Of a stretch of 64,000 bases of DNA, positions 39,175-47,801 are shown one piece after another; the stretch's first letter is position 1, and every line of letters starts with the position of its first letter. The DNA is from Zoogloea sp. Lineage in GTDB: Bacteria > Pseudomonadota > Gammaproteobacteria > Burkholderiales > Rhodocyclaceae. The stretch is from NCBI RefSeq assembly GCF_017302315.1, contig NZ_JAFLDT010000003.1, positions 1 to 64,000 of the forward strand. The letters run 5' to 3'. The notes beneath the pieces are model-generated. The model made no database searches and was not told the origin of the DNA. It saw only the letters and a list, made by a program, of their open reading frames with translations. Both the position numbers and the translations under genes were made by a program.

Positions 39175-39669
39175 ATGCGCATGCCCGACGGGGTCGTCGA
39201 GATCTTCCTGCAGCCGGGCGAGTGGTATTTCGGCGACCGGCACACGCGTATCCGCACCGTGCTTGGTTCCTGTGTGTCTGCGGTGTTCTGGCACCCCGAC
39301 AGGCTGATCGGCGGCATGTGCCACTTCGTGCTGCCCAGCCGCGGCCGCAGCCACTCCCGCGGGCTGGACGGGCGCTACGGGGATGAGGCCTTTGACCTGA
39401 TGATCAGGGAAATCCGGGCCGCCCGGACGCGACCCGAAGACTACCGGGTGCGCCTTTTTGGCGGCGGCAACATGTTTCCCGACCTGGCGGGCGGGCGCGG
39501 CATTCCCTTGATCGGGCAGAAGAACGTGGTGCTTGCCCATGAGCTGGTGCGCGCCCATTGTCTGCGGTGCGTGGGTGCCCATGTCGAGGGGCACGGCCAT
39601 CGCCATCTGCTTTTCGACATCTGGAGCGGACGCATCACCATGAAACACGCCGCAGGCAGACCCGCCTGA
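39175..39669 (+). CDS. cheD: Chemoreceptor glutamine deamidase CheD
   Basis: A 164-residue CheD. The catalytic pair is visible as Cys33 in [11 protein letters not shown] and His50 in [16 protein letters not shown] and the C-terminal [14 protein letters not shown] are present. CheD deamidates receptor glutamines and can bind CheC or CheY. It lies four bases after cheR. Neighbourhood with cheR and cheB matches the gammaproteobacterial F7/che2-type clusters. Confidence 0.93.
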   Translation: MRMPDGVVEIFLQPGEWYFGDRHTRIRTVLGSCVSAVFWHPDRLIGGMCHFVLPSRGRSHSRGLDGRYGDEAFDLMIREIRAARTRPEDYRVRLFGGGNMFPDLAGGRGIPLIGQKNVVLAHELVRAHCLRCVGAHVEGHGHRHLLFDIWSGRITMKHAAGRPA

Positions 39670-39704
39670 AAACATCTCAACAATCCAAGAAGGACAGGAA
39701 TACC

Positions 39705-40784
39705 ATGCCCCCCATCAAGGTCATGATCGTCGACGACTCTGCGGTGGTCCGCCAGGTCTTGTCGGCCGCACTCGGAGAGGATCACGCCATCGAGGTTATC
39801 GGCACCGCGGTTGATCCGGTATTTGCCCTGGAGCGGATGAAGACCTGCTGGCCGGACGTCATCGTCCTCGATGTGGAAATGCCGCGCATGGACGGAATCA
39901 CCTTCCTGCGCAAGATCATGGCCGAACGCCCCACGCCAGTGGTGATCTGCTCGACCCTGACTGAAAAGGGGTCGGAGACAGCGCTGCAGGCCCTTTCTGC
40001 AGGTGCGGTCTGCGTCGTTACCAAGCCCAAGATGGGTCTCAAGCAATTCCTGATGGACAGCTCGGATGATCTCGTCAGCGCAGTCAAGGTTGCAGCCCGG
40101 GCCAACGTGCGCCGCCTGTTGTCAGCGAGCCAGACCTCCCCGATGCCACCGGGGCCGAAGCTGTCGGCCGATGCAATCCTGCCGCCGGGCACAGCCATGG
40201 CCCAGACCACCGAGACGGTGGTGGCAATCGGCACATCCACCGGCGGCACTCAGGCGCTTGAGGGCGTGCTGCGTGCCTTGCCGCGGGTATGCCCGGGTAT
40301 CGTTGTCGTCCAGCACATGCCCGAGAAATTCACCGGCGCCTTTGCCCAGCGTCTCGACGCCCTGTGCGAGGTGGAGGTGCGCGAAGCGCGCCACGGCGAC
40401 CGGGTGGTACCCGGTCGGGTGCTGATCGCACCGGGAGGTCGCCACATGCTTCTCAAGCGCAGTGGCGCCCAGTACGTGGTGGATGTGGTCGATGGTCCGC
40501 CGGTGAGCCGCCACCGGCCTTCGGTGGACGTCCTGTTCCGCTCTGTTGCCCGCTTTGCGGGCAGGAACGCGGTGGGCATCATCATGACCGGGATGGGGGA
40601 TGACGGCGCCCGCGGCCTGAAGGAAATGCACGAAGCCGGCGCCTGGACGGTTGCCCAGGACGAGGCCACCTGTGTGGTCTATGGCATGCCCAAAGAGGCC
40701 GTGAAGCTTGGCGCGGTCGACCGCATCCTGCCCCTCCAGGACATTCCGTCCGCCATCCTCGGGCGGATCAGCCGCAAGGGGTGA
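39705..40784 (+). CDS. cheB: Chemotaxis methylesterase CheB
   Basis: A 359-residue two-domain protein. Receiver with VDDS and acceptor Asp56 in [11 protein letters not shown], linker, then the esterase with the catalytic Ser in [11 protein letters not shown], His in VVQHMPEKF and Asp in [10 protein letters not shown]. It demethylates or deamidates receptors when phosphorylated by CheA. The ATG at 39705 follows AAGGACAGG. This is the last canonical chemosensory gene of the operon; 112 bases separate it from the next gene. Confidence 0.96.
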   Translation: MPPIKVMIVDDSAVVRQVLSAALGEDHAIEVIGTAVDPVFALERMKTCWPDVIVLDVEMPRMDGITFLRKIMAERPTPVVICSTLTEKGSETALQALSAGAVCVVTKPKMGLKQFLMDSSDDLVSAVKVAARANVRRLLSASQTSPMPPGPKLSADAILPPGTAMAQTTETVVAIGTSTGGTQALEGVLRALPRVCPGIVVVQHMPEKFTGAFAQRLDALCEVEVREARHGDRVVPGRVLIAPGGRHMLLKRSGAQYVVDVVDGPPVSRHRPSVDVLFRSVARFAGRNAVGIIMTGMGDDGARGLKEMHEAGAWTVAQDEATCVVYGMPKEAVKLGAVDRILPLQDIPSAILGRISRKG

Positions 40785-40896
40785 GGTGTACCGGCGAGTC
40801 GGCCGGCATGGGGATTCGTTCCATCGAGCATGGACATTCGGAGGATCGCGCCGTATAAAGGAAATGAGGCTTCCGGTCGCGGGGTGAAAGAGTTCC

Positions 40897-41226
40897 ATGA
40901 CGCATCGCTTGGTGTTGCTGCTGCTTGGGCTATTGGCGGCCGCTTGTTTGCCGGCGGCGGACGCGCTGGCCTTCTGCACGACCCGCGAGCGCATCCAGTT
41001 GCGTAACGAGGGCGTGCCGCAGATGGAGATTGATCGCCTGTGCGGCGGCGCTACCCAGCAGCGCGCGCCGTCGATGCCTCCGCAGCAGCAGCAAATGCCG
41101 CGCCCGCGGTTCGCCACCCTGTGCATGACCACTGCCGGACCCTGCCCTATGGCCGTGGCGATGCCGGTCGGATCGGCCTGCGCCTGCTACACCCCCTGGG
41201 GTGCCGTCCCGGGGGTCGCCCAGTAG
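40897..41226 (+). CDS. Small Cys-rich secreted protein of unknown function
   Basis: A 109-residue protein with a clear signal peptide (hydrophobic LVLLLLGLLAAACLPAADALA). The mature part has seven Cys residues (FCTTRE, RLCGG, TLCMTT, GPCPMAV, ACACY) and a short Gln/Met/Pro-rich middle (MPPQQQQMPRP). Disulfides or a covalently held ligand are likely in the periplasm. It lies eight bases before the TIR-caspase gene on the same strand, so it may be part of that operon. I do not know a family for it. Confidence 0.65.
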   Translation: MTHRLVLLLLGLLAAACLPAADALAFCTTRERIQLRNEGVPQMEIDRLCGGATQQRAPSMPPQQQQMPRPRFATLCMTTAGPCPMAVAMPVGSACACYTPWGAVPGVAQ

Positions 41227-41234
41227 GCATCGCC

Positions 41235-43307
41235 ATGGCTGACATCTTCCTGAGTTACGGACACGCCGACCGGGCCCGCGCCGAAGTGATTGCCATGGCC
41301 TTGACGGCCCGCTTCTCGGTATGGTGGGACAAGGATCTGGATGCCGCCTGCACCTGGCGCAAGGAGCTCGAGGAGCAGATCGACGCGGCCCGCTGCGTAC
41401 TCGTGCTTTGGACGGAAACCTCCCGCGACAAGGATTTCGTGCGCTCCGAAGCGAGCCGCGCCGCCCAGCGCAGGACGCTGCTACAGGTCTGCCTGGATGG
41501 CGACGACGTACCCCTCGGTTTCACCGAATCCCAATGGATCGATCTGCGGGCCTGGAACGGGGAGGGGGATGATCCGCTGCTGGCCGAGGTACTCATCACT
41601 CCTCTGGAAAAGCGCGTGAGGGGCAGTCGTTCGGCCTTGCTCGTGGGCGTGGACGCCTATGCCCATGGCGCCGGCTTCCATGCGCCCGCCAGTGCCTCGG
41701 CCAATGTCGAGTCCCTGGGCCGGCTGCTGGCCGAGCGGGACGACACCCATTTCCAGGTCGAAACCCTGGTCAATCCCGAAAAGACAGCCCTGATGAAGAG
41801 CCTGCAGAAGGTCTTCAAGGATGCCCTTCCGAATGACACGGTTCTGCTCTATTTCTGTGGTCACGCCAAACTGTCGGCCCGGGGTGATCTCTACCTTTGC
41901 CCCAATGATGCCGAGCTCGACTACCTGGATGCCACGGCCATTTCCATGGAGTGGACCGCCAAACGGGCACTGAATGAGAGCAGCGCCTCCCAGCTCGTCA
42001 TCCTGCTGGACTGCATCTACAGCCTCACACCGGACGCCATCGGACAGGTGGACATTCCCTCCATCCTCGTCGCCAACCTGGGGCAGGGGCAGGGCAAGTA
42101 TGTGTTGTCCGGCTGTACGGTGCTCGACCGGGATGTCGCCGACAAGGGGGCGCCCCTGTCCCGTCTGGTGCGCTGGTTCGTGCATGGGGTCGAAACCTTC
42201 GAGGCGGATGATGGGGACAGCATCCTCACCGCAGACGAGATCTGCCGCTACGTGCAGGCCCGCATCGAAGCCGAAGCGCCCGAGAACAAGCCCCTCAGCA
42301 AGGGCTTCAATACCAATTCCAGCCGCGGCGAGGTCGCCCGGCGCACCACGGCGGCCCCCACCGCGACGGCGCTGCGCGGAAACCGCGAGTTCTTCCTGGC
42401 CATCCGCGGCGCCCTCGACGAAGGGCGCCTGGTGCCTCTTGTGGGCGACGGCGTCTTCGGGAGCGGACCGCTCAGTGCTTTCCGTCTGGTCAGTGCGCTC
42501 ATCGAGACCGCCGGCCTGGAGGCAGGCATGCGCCTGGACGAGCGCTACACCCTTGCCACGGCCGCCGAGTATCTACTGCTCGTCTTCGGCGGCGAGCGGG
42601 GCGCCTTCCTGAAGCGGCTCACCCATGTACTGCGCGAGCAAAGCCGGACCGTTGCCGATGCACAGACCCAGACCCATCGTTTCCTCGCAGCCATGCAGAC
42701 CCCGTGGATCGTCGTCTCGGCGAGCTACGACTGGGTTTTCGAGAGTCTGCTGGAACAGGCGGGCCTGCCCTTCACGGTGGTCACCCACATCCTGACGGCC
42801 GAGGACGACGAACTTGACGGCCGCCTGCTGGTGATCCGGCGCGGGGGAGCGACACCGTCGGTGGACGTGAAGCTGGCCGACAACTGGCTGCTTTCGGATC
42901 TGGGCGAGCACGGCGACCGCATCATTTACAAGATTGTCGGCTCCCCTTTCGCCAACGAACTGGCCGACCGCCATTCCGGCATCGACACCGTGGTCATCAC
43001 CGAGAGTGACCACATGACCTTCCTCGGTCGCCTCGAGAACGAGCACACCAAGCCGCCCAGTGCCTTTTCGCGACGCCTGCAAAAAAGTGCCCTGCTGTTT
43101 CTGGGTTACAACCTGGATGTGTGGCATTACCGTCTGGTGGGCCACATCTTCAGCAATGAAGGGCAGGTGCGGCCGCGGCGACGCTACGCCGTGCGGACGG
43201 CGGTGTCGCCCATTGAAGAGCGTTTCTGGGCCCAGTTGGTAGCCGCCGAGGATCGTCTGCAATCCGACTGCGAAGCCTTTGTCCAGACCCTAGGCCAGTT
43301 CAAGTAG
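41235..43307 (+). CDS. TIR–caspase (C14)–SIR2-like triple-domain protein
   Basis: A 690-residue protein with three domains found in immune effectors. Residues ~1-125: TIR domain (DIFLSYGHAD, WWDKDLDAACTW, FVRSEASRA with Glu72 at the expected NADase position). Residues ~130-345: peptidase C14 caspase-like domain, starting SALLVGVDAYA, with catalytic His210 (LLYFCGHAKLS) and Cys260 (VILLDCIYSL). Residues ~380-690: SIR2-like domain (LVPLVGDGVFGSGPLSAF, SASYDWVFESLLEQAG, YKIVGS, LFLGYNLDVWHYR). The SIR2 catalytic Asn and His appear replaced by Ser497 and Val568, so this part is probably inactive or only binds a nucleotide. It is followed nine bases on by the STAND-WD40 gene. A defence or regulated-death effector is likely; direct evidence is absent. 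Confidence 0.85.
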   Translation: MADIFLSYGHADRARAEVIAMALTARFSVWWDKDLDAACTWRKELEEQIDAARCVLVLWTETSRDKDFVRSEASRAAQRRTLLQVCLDGDDVPLGFTESQWIDLRAWNGEGDDPLLAEVLITPLEKRVRGSRSALLVGVDAYAHGAGFHAPASASANVESLGRLLAERDDTHFQVETLVNPEKTALMKSLQKVFKDALPNDTVLLYFCGHAKLSARGDLYLCPNDAELDYLDATAISMEWTAKRALNESSASQLVILLDCIYSLTPDAIGQVDIPSILVANLGQGQGKYVLSGCTVLDRDVADKGAPLSRLVRWFVHGVETFEADDGDSILTADEICRYVQARIEAEAPENKPLSKGFNTNSSRGEVARRTTAAPTATALRGNREFFLAIRGALDEGRLVPLVGDGVFGSGPLSAFRLVSALIETAGLEAGMRLDERYTLATAAEYLLLVFGGERGAFLKRLTHVLREQSRTVADAQTQTHRFLAAMQTPWIVVSASYDWVFESLLEQAGLPFTVVTHILTAEDDELDGRLLVIRRGGATPSVDVKLADNWLLSDLGEHGDRIIYKIVGSPFANELADRHSGIDTVVITESDHMTFLGRLENEHTKPPSAFSRRLQKSALLFLGYNLDVWHYRLVGHIFSNEGQVRPRRRYAVRTAVSPIEERFWAQLVAAEDRLQSDCEAFVQTLGQFK

Positions 43308-43316
43308 GGCACGCCC

Positions 43317-46300
43317 ATGTCCGACGCTCCCCACTCCCTGCTGCCCGCCGATATCCATGAGCCCTATATCGGGCTCAAACCCTACACCGAGGCCGAGCGC
43401 GACCGCTTCTTCGGCCGGGAGCGGGATGCCCAGCTCCTGATCAACAAGCTTTTCTCCCACCCGCTGACCTTGCTGTACGCACCGTCCGGGGTAGGCAAGA
43501 CATCCCTGCTGCGTGCGTTGGTCATCCCCGAGTTACGGGCCGAGGAGGCCCAGGTGGTCTACTTCGACAAGTGGAACACGGCCGATCCCTGCGATGCGGT
43601 GGCCCAGTCCATGGCCGGTGGCCCGGTGGCTTCGGGGCAAGGCCAGCTGGCGGAGGCGGCGCGCCTGGCCCTGACGCGGGATGACAGCACGCTGGTGCTG
43701 GTGCTCGATCAGTTCGAGGAGTACCTGCAGCGCTATGCCGGCGATCTCGGCAATCTGCCAGCAGCCCTGGGGGCCTTGCTGCGCAGCACCCTCGATCTGC
43801 GCGTGGTGCTGTCCTTCCGGGAGGAATTCCTGGCCAGCGTCGATGCCTGCCTGCGCGGGCACGTGCTGGCCCTGTTTGCGTCCACCTACCACTTGGAGCA
43901 TCTGGATCGGGAGCGTGCCAGCGAAGCCATCGCCGCCCCCGCCAAGCGTTTCGGCGGGGAATGTGAAGAAGCATTGGTGGACCGCCTGCTGGACGATCTG
44001 GCGCCCGGTGACCCCGAGAAGTCCGTCACCCGACTGTACCGGGGTGGCATCGAACTGCCCTTTCTCCAGCTCATCTGCCGATGCTTGTGGAACAAGTCAT
44101 TGGCTTCCGGAAAGCCGGGCCTGCGCATGGCGGATTACCTCGCCCTGGGCGAGCGGCGGGGCATCATCGCCGCCTATCTGCATGAGGTAACCCGCCATTT
44201 CGGCCTGTTCCAGTCCCTTGACGCCGCTCAAGTGCTCAAAGCGCTGGCGCCCCGCAGCGGAGTCAAGATCGCCTACCCCCTCGAAGCCCTTGCGGCCCAG
44301 GCGGGCACCTCCGAACAACGTACCGAGCGGGTTCTTGATGTGCTGCGGGAGCACCGCATCGTGCGTACCCGGGATGCCGCCGGAGGGGTCAGCTATGAGC
44401 TGCAGCACGACGCCTTCATCGAGATCGTGCGACCCTGGGCCGAGCAGCGTTTCCGGCGGCGCAACCAGTGCTTTGGTGGTCTGGCAGGCCTGGCCCTGCT
44501 GCTGGCGGTAGGTTTCAATGTCCATACGCTGCGGCAGGACAGCCAGGAAGCCAATGCCCGCCGGATTGCCGCCGAGGTGACGGATCGGATTGAAGTGGAC
44601 ACCCGCCGGGCGCTTGAGGAAGCGCTCCAGCTTGCCGCCGATTCCGATGACCGTAACGTGCGCAACACCCTCCGTCTGGCGATTTCCGGCTTTCTGCACA
44701 ATCCGGCGCTCGCGCCCCACAAGGGTGCGGCCAACGGGGTGGCCTTCAGCCGTGACGGGGCCTGGATCGTCAGTGCCGGCGACGATGGTGAAGCGCGCCT
44801 GCTCCACAGCCAGAGTCTGGCCGTCCAGGCTCGCACGGTGCATACCGGCCCGGTGGTTGCAGTAGCCATTTCCGAAGATGGCTCGCGGGTTGTCTCGGCG
44901 GGCCGGGATGGTCTGCTGCGGGTCTGGGACCGCAGCGGCAAAGTGGTCACCGAATGCGGCCACGCCGGCGGCCCGCCGTGGCTGGATGCGGACATCAGCC
45001 GTGACGGCAGGCGCGTGGTGGCAATTCGCGAATCGGAGGACGGGACTTCTCCTGACCTGCTGCTCACTGAGACAGGTGCTGGCTGCAAGCTGACCCGCCT
45101 GTCGGGGCACTTCGGCAACGTGGGTTCTGCCGCTTTCGATGAGAGCGGAGAGTGGGTGCTGTCCTATGGCAACAATGACAATACGGCGCGCATCTGGTCG
45201 GCGGCGGAGGGTCGCCTGAGTGCGACCCTGACCCATCCCGACGAAGTCTTCGGGGCGAGCTTCTCCCCGGACGGTTCCGAAGTCGCGGTGGCCGTGTCGG
45301 ACGGGACCGTCTACCGCTGGACCGCCCGCGGCCGGCTCATCGGGCACCCCCTTGAGCTCCCGGTTCACCCCGATCAGCCGCCGGTGTCCGCCACATCGGT
45401 CCGCTACGCACCGGATGGCCGGCGTGTGGCGGTCACCAGTTCCGATGGCGGGGTATATGTCTGGGACGTCCAACCCGACGTGCAGCTTCCGGGCTCACCC
45501 CCACAGGCGCTGCCGGGAATGCATGCCGGGGGCGCTCTGGCAGCCTACTTCAGTCCCGACGGGCGGCGTATCCTGTCGTTTGGCAGGGATGACACGGTGC
45601 GGGTTTGGGACGAGCCTTTCGCCTTCCGGGCACGCGAGTTCCGGGGTCATGGTCAGGAGGTGAGGGCGGCGCTGTTCGCACCGGACAGCACCCGGGTGGT
45701 GAGCGCCGGTGCCGACGGCACGGTGAAACTCTGGCGCCTCCAACCGGCCGATTTCCTGCCCCCCATCGGCAGCGGGCTGATCCTCAGCCCCAATGGCAAG
45801 TTCAGCTTCAGTATCGCCACTGGCGAACTGCTTGAAGTGGGTGGCAGCGGCACGCGTCGAAACCTGTCGAAGAAGGGCGAGGTCGTTCGCACAGCCGTAT
45901 TCAGCAGCGACGCGGCCTTGATTGCCCTGGGCATGACCAGTGGGCATCTGCGGGTATTGCAGGTGGCGGGCGGCGAGCCCATCTATGAGGCGGATGACCT
46001 GGAGAGCCCCCTCTATGCACTGGCCTTCGACCGGCGCGGCCTTCGGCTGGCAAGCGGGGGCTCCGATGGACGCGTGCGTCTCTACGAACTGGATTCGCCC
46101 AAGCCGGATCGCAACGGAATCGCCGCCCATGCGGGTCCGGTGATCAGCCTGGATATCCATCCGGACGGGGAGCGCATCGTGTCCACGGGTGCGGATGGCG
46201 CAGCCCGGGTATGGAGCTGGCAACGGCAGGCCCTGAGCACCCTGGAAGGCGAGGCCGACCGGGTGCGTGATGCACGCTTCAGCGCCGATGGCAGGCGCAT

Positions 46301-46412
46301 CCTGCGCCGTAACGGCGACCGCATCACCACGTTCGATGGCGAGGCCTGGGCGCGGGCCGACGACGAGCTGAGTACCTTCGCCCGCAGGCTTCTGGCATCC
46401 CCGAAGCCCTAG
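43317..46412 (+). CDS. STAND NTPase (nSTAND1-type) with C-terminal WD40 repeats
   Basis: A 1031-residue protein. The N-terminus YIGLKPYTEAERDRFFGRE is the nSTAND1 entry motif; Walker A is APSGVGKTS at 55-63, Walker B LVLVLDQFEE at 126-135, then a winged-helix-like region to ~380. A single membrane helix follows (about 386-404, FGGLAGLALLLAVGF), a short coiled stretch, and from ~465 to the end roughly a dozen WD40-like repeats (SRDGAWIVSAGDDG, GTVKLWRL, SGGSDGRVRLYEL). STAND proteins use the repeats to detect a trigger and then oligomerise. It is the likely sensor/scaffold for the TIR-caspase-SIR2 protein encoded just upstream. The helix suggests membrane location. Confidence 0.92.
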   Translation: MSDAPHSLLPADIHEPYIGLKPYTEAERDRFFGRERDAQLLINKLFSHPLTLLYAPSGVGKTSLLRALVIPELRAEEAQVVYFDKWNTADPCDAVAQSMAGGPVASGQGQLAEAARLALTRDDSTLVLVLDQFEEYLQRYAGDLGNLPAALGALLRSTLDLRVVLSFREEFLASVDACLRGHVLALFASTYHLEHLDRERASEAIAAPAKRFGGECEEALVDRLLDDLAPGDPEKSVTRLYRGGIELPFLQLICRCLWNKSLASGKPGLRMADYLALGERRGIIAAYLHEVTRHFGLFQSLDAAQVLKALAPRSGVKIAYPLEALAAQAGTSEQRTERVLDVLREHRIVRTRDAAGGVSYELQHDAFIEIVRPWAEQRFRRRNQCFGGLAGLALLLAVGFNVHTLRQDSQEANARRIAAEVTDRIEVDTRRALEEALQLAADSDDRNVRNTLRLAISGFLHNPALAPHKGAANGVAFSRDGAWIVSAGDDGEARLLHSQSLAVQARTVHTGPVVAVAISEDGSRVVSAGRDGLLRVWDRSGKVVTECGHAGGPPWLDADISRDGRRVVAIRESEDGTSPDLLLTETGAGCKLTRLSGHFGNVGSAAFDESGEWVLSYGNNDNTARIWSAAEGRLSATLTHPDEVFGASFSPDGSEVAVAVSDGTVYRWTARGRLIGHPLELPVHPDQPPVSATSVRYAPDGRRVAVTSSDGGVYVWDVQPDVQLPGSPPQALPGMHAGGALAAYFSPDGRRILSFGRDDTVRVWDEPFAFRAREFRGHGQEVRAALFAPDSTRVVSAGADGTVKLWRLQPADFLPPIGSGLILSPNGKFSFSIATGELLEVGGSGTRRNLSKKGEVVRTAVFSSDAALIALGMTSGHLRVLQVAGGEPIYEADDLESPLYALAFDRRGLRLASGGSDGRVRLYELDSPKPDRNGIAAHAGPVISLDIHPDGERIVSTGADGAARVWSWQRQALSTLEGEADRVRDARFSADGRRILRRNGDRITTFDGEAWARADDELSTFARRLLASPKP

Positions 46413-46428
46413 ACGCGGCTCCCAATCC

Positions 46429-46478
46429 CCGCCCTCTCAGTCCGGGCCAGCGGGCCTCCCCACGAGAGGCGGATTTTG
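46429..46478 (+). terminator. Hairpin terminator after the STAND gene
   Basis: CCGCCCTCTC at 46429-46438 pairs with GAGAGGCGG at 46464-46472 with one bulged base, a GC-rich inner hairpin in the loop, and TTTT directly after. It closes the chemosensory/TIR unit. Confidence 0.5.
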
Positions 46479-46556
46479 ATTGCGAGTTAAAAATCGCAAA
46501 ACCGACAATATCCCACCACTTGGGAAGCTCACCTCATAAACCGGCCCATGCCATCC

Positions 46557-46769
46557 CTACGCCGCACGTCCAACGCCGGATAACCGGCGCCAAACCTTGG
46601 CCTTGCTTGATTTTTTGCCTTCCTTGTGCAGTTGTTCAGCTTTGCTGACGAGATCCGGAGTGGGGTCGTGAAGGAATCCTCGGCCCACGGCTCCCCATTG
46701 ATTAACAATAAAAACACCAAAAACATCGCTTGCATTTGATCGGCGATGCCCTTGTACCAATAGATCCAC
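46557..46769 (-). CDS. Possible 70-residue small protein
   Basis: A short frame on the minus strand starting at GTG 46769, with GGAGG five bases upstream. The product (VDLLVQGHRRSNASDVFGVF at the start, then FLHDPTPDLVSKAEQ and KVWRRLSGVG) reads like a natural small protein, not a shadow: it has mixed hydrophobic and charged residues and codons (ATT, TTA, AAA) that differ from the GC-rich habit of the neighbours. I recognise no family. A remnant of a longer gene is possible, since similar-looking residues continue upstream in frame. Confidence 0.4.
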   Translation of the reverse strand: MDLLVQGHRRSNASDVFGVFIVNQWGAVGRGFLHDPTPDLVSKAEQLHKEGKKSSKAKVWRRLSGVGRAA

Positions 46770-46957
46770 TTCACCCTCCAGCAGCCCCGATGGGCAGGCA
46801 TCGGTCGTGGGGGAGGGTTCGACTGAAGGGTGGTATCCCCCGGGGAGTCTGTGCCGACGGCGGGATGAAGGGAGTCCGACGAAGACTTGCCCACGCGTTG
46901 AGGTGTTCCGCCAGAGAACGTCCACTGCCTGACTGTTGCACCCTAAGGAGAGTAGGA

Positions 46958-47272
46958 GTGAATGAATTCGAAGTGCGCCTTGAGGGGCGTCGCCGTCTGC
47001 AGATTGCCGGCCCGATGACCCTCTCGACTGCGCCTGACTGGCGACAGCGCCTGCAGGCCGCGACGGATGCCGCCGGGGACATGGACGTGGACCTGTCCGG
47101 CGTCAGCGTTATCGACGCCTCTGCCATTCAGTCGCTCGTATGCCTGCGTCAGCAGGCCAGGGATTCGGCTCGTCGCTTGCGCCTGCTGGCACCCAGCACG
47201 TGCGTGCACGAGGCGCTGGACTTCTGTCACCTGTCCGAATTCTTCGAGATCCCGCGAGCGTCCCGCCCCTGA
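46958..47272 (+). CDS. STAS-domain protein, second copy
   Basis: A 104-residue single STAS domain with DVDLSGVSVIDASAIQSLVCL and the ending HEALDFCHLSEFFE, clearly paralogous to the STAS protein at 33558-33872 (shared DLSGVS, RLRLL, EAL.FC.L.EFF). The usual regulatory Ser position is again Ala (D-A-S-A). It starts at GTG 46958 with AAGGAG at 46945-46950. It is separated from the STAND gene by ~545 bases, so it may have its own promoter. It ends one base from the convergent DUF454 gene. Confidence 0.85.
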   Translation: MNEFEVRLEGRRRLQIAGPMTLSTAPDWRQRLQAATDAAGDMDVDLSGVSVIDASAIQSLVCLRQQARDSARRLRLLAPSTCVHEALDFCHLSEFFEIPRASRP

Positions 47273-47698
47273 TCAGCGGCGGGTGGGTATCCGCCACACC
47301 ACGATGCAGCCCACCACCCCGAGTGTCAGCACCAGCACTTGCAGGAAGGGGCGCCCGGAAAACTGCCATGCAGACAGGACGACCATCGTGCTCATGATTG
47401 TGGTGGATAGCCACTTTGTCCGCCGGGTGAGGGAGCGATTTTCCTCCCAGTCACGTACCAGTGGACCAAGGTGGCGATGAGTGATGAGCTTTTGGTGCAA
47501 GCGGGGGGAGGATCGGGCAAGGCAGGCAGCGGACAGGAGCACGAAGGGCGTCGTGGGAAGCCCGGGCAGCACGATGCCGAGAAGGCCCAGCAGCAGTGCA
47601 AGCACACCCGCAGAGGTCAGCAGGATGCGCTTCAAGGGCGACAAACCCGTATGTGGCGCCGTGTTGGCGATGTTGGGGGAGTCGTCCGGCAAAGGCAT
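47273..47698 (-). CDS. DUF454 (YbaN-like) inner-membrane protein
   Basis: A 141-residue membrane protein with the DUF454/YbaN pattern: a hydrophobic block LLTSAGVLALLLGLLGIVLPGLPTTPFVLL, quoted in part, followed by AACLARSSPRLHQKLITH and two C-terminal helices. The family is widespread and functionally unassigned. The start is uncertain: ATG 47698 is used; GTG 47731 is the longer alternative, and neither shows a good ribosome site. It is tail to tail with the second STAS gene. Confidence 0.85.
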   Translation of the reverse strand: MPLPDDSPNIANTAPHTGLSPLKRILLTSAGVLALLLGLLGIVLPGLPTTPFVLLSAACLARSSPRLHQKLITHRHLGPLVRDWEENRSLTRRTKWLSTTIMSTMVVLSAWQFSGRPFLQVLVLTLGVVGCIVVWRIPTRR

Positions 47699-47801
47699 CA
47701 GTGGGGGAAGCACCCAGTTCGCAGGGCGCACCAGGATGGGCGGCCCGCAAGTATAGCCCGCAGATGTTCAGTGCACGCCCACCCCATCCCTATTGCCGTT
47801 C

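Noticed and set aside
46529..46925. A transposase remnant in the gap after the STAND gene.
   Set aside because: No DDE/DEDD motifs, terminal repeats or target duplications could be seen; only a short unassigned frame is supported.
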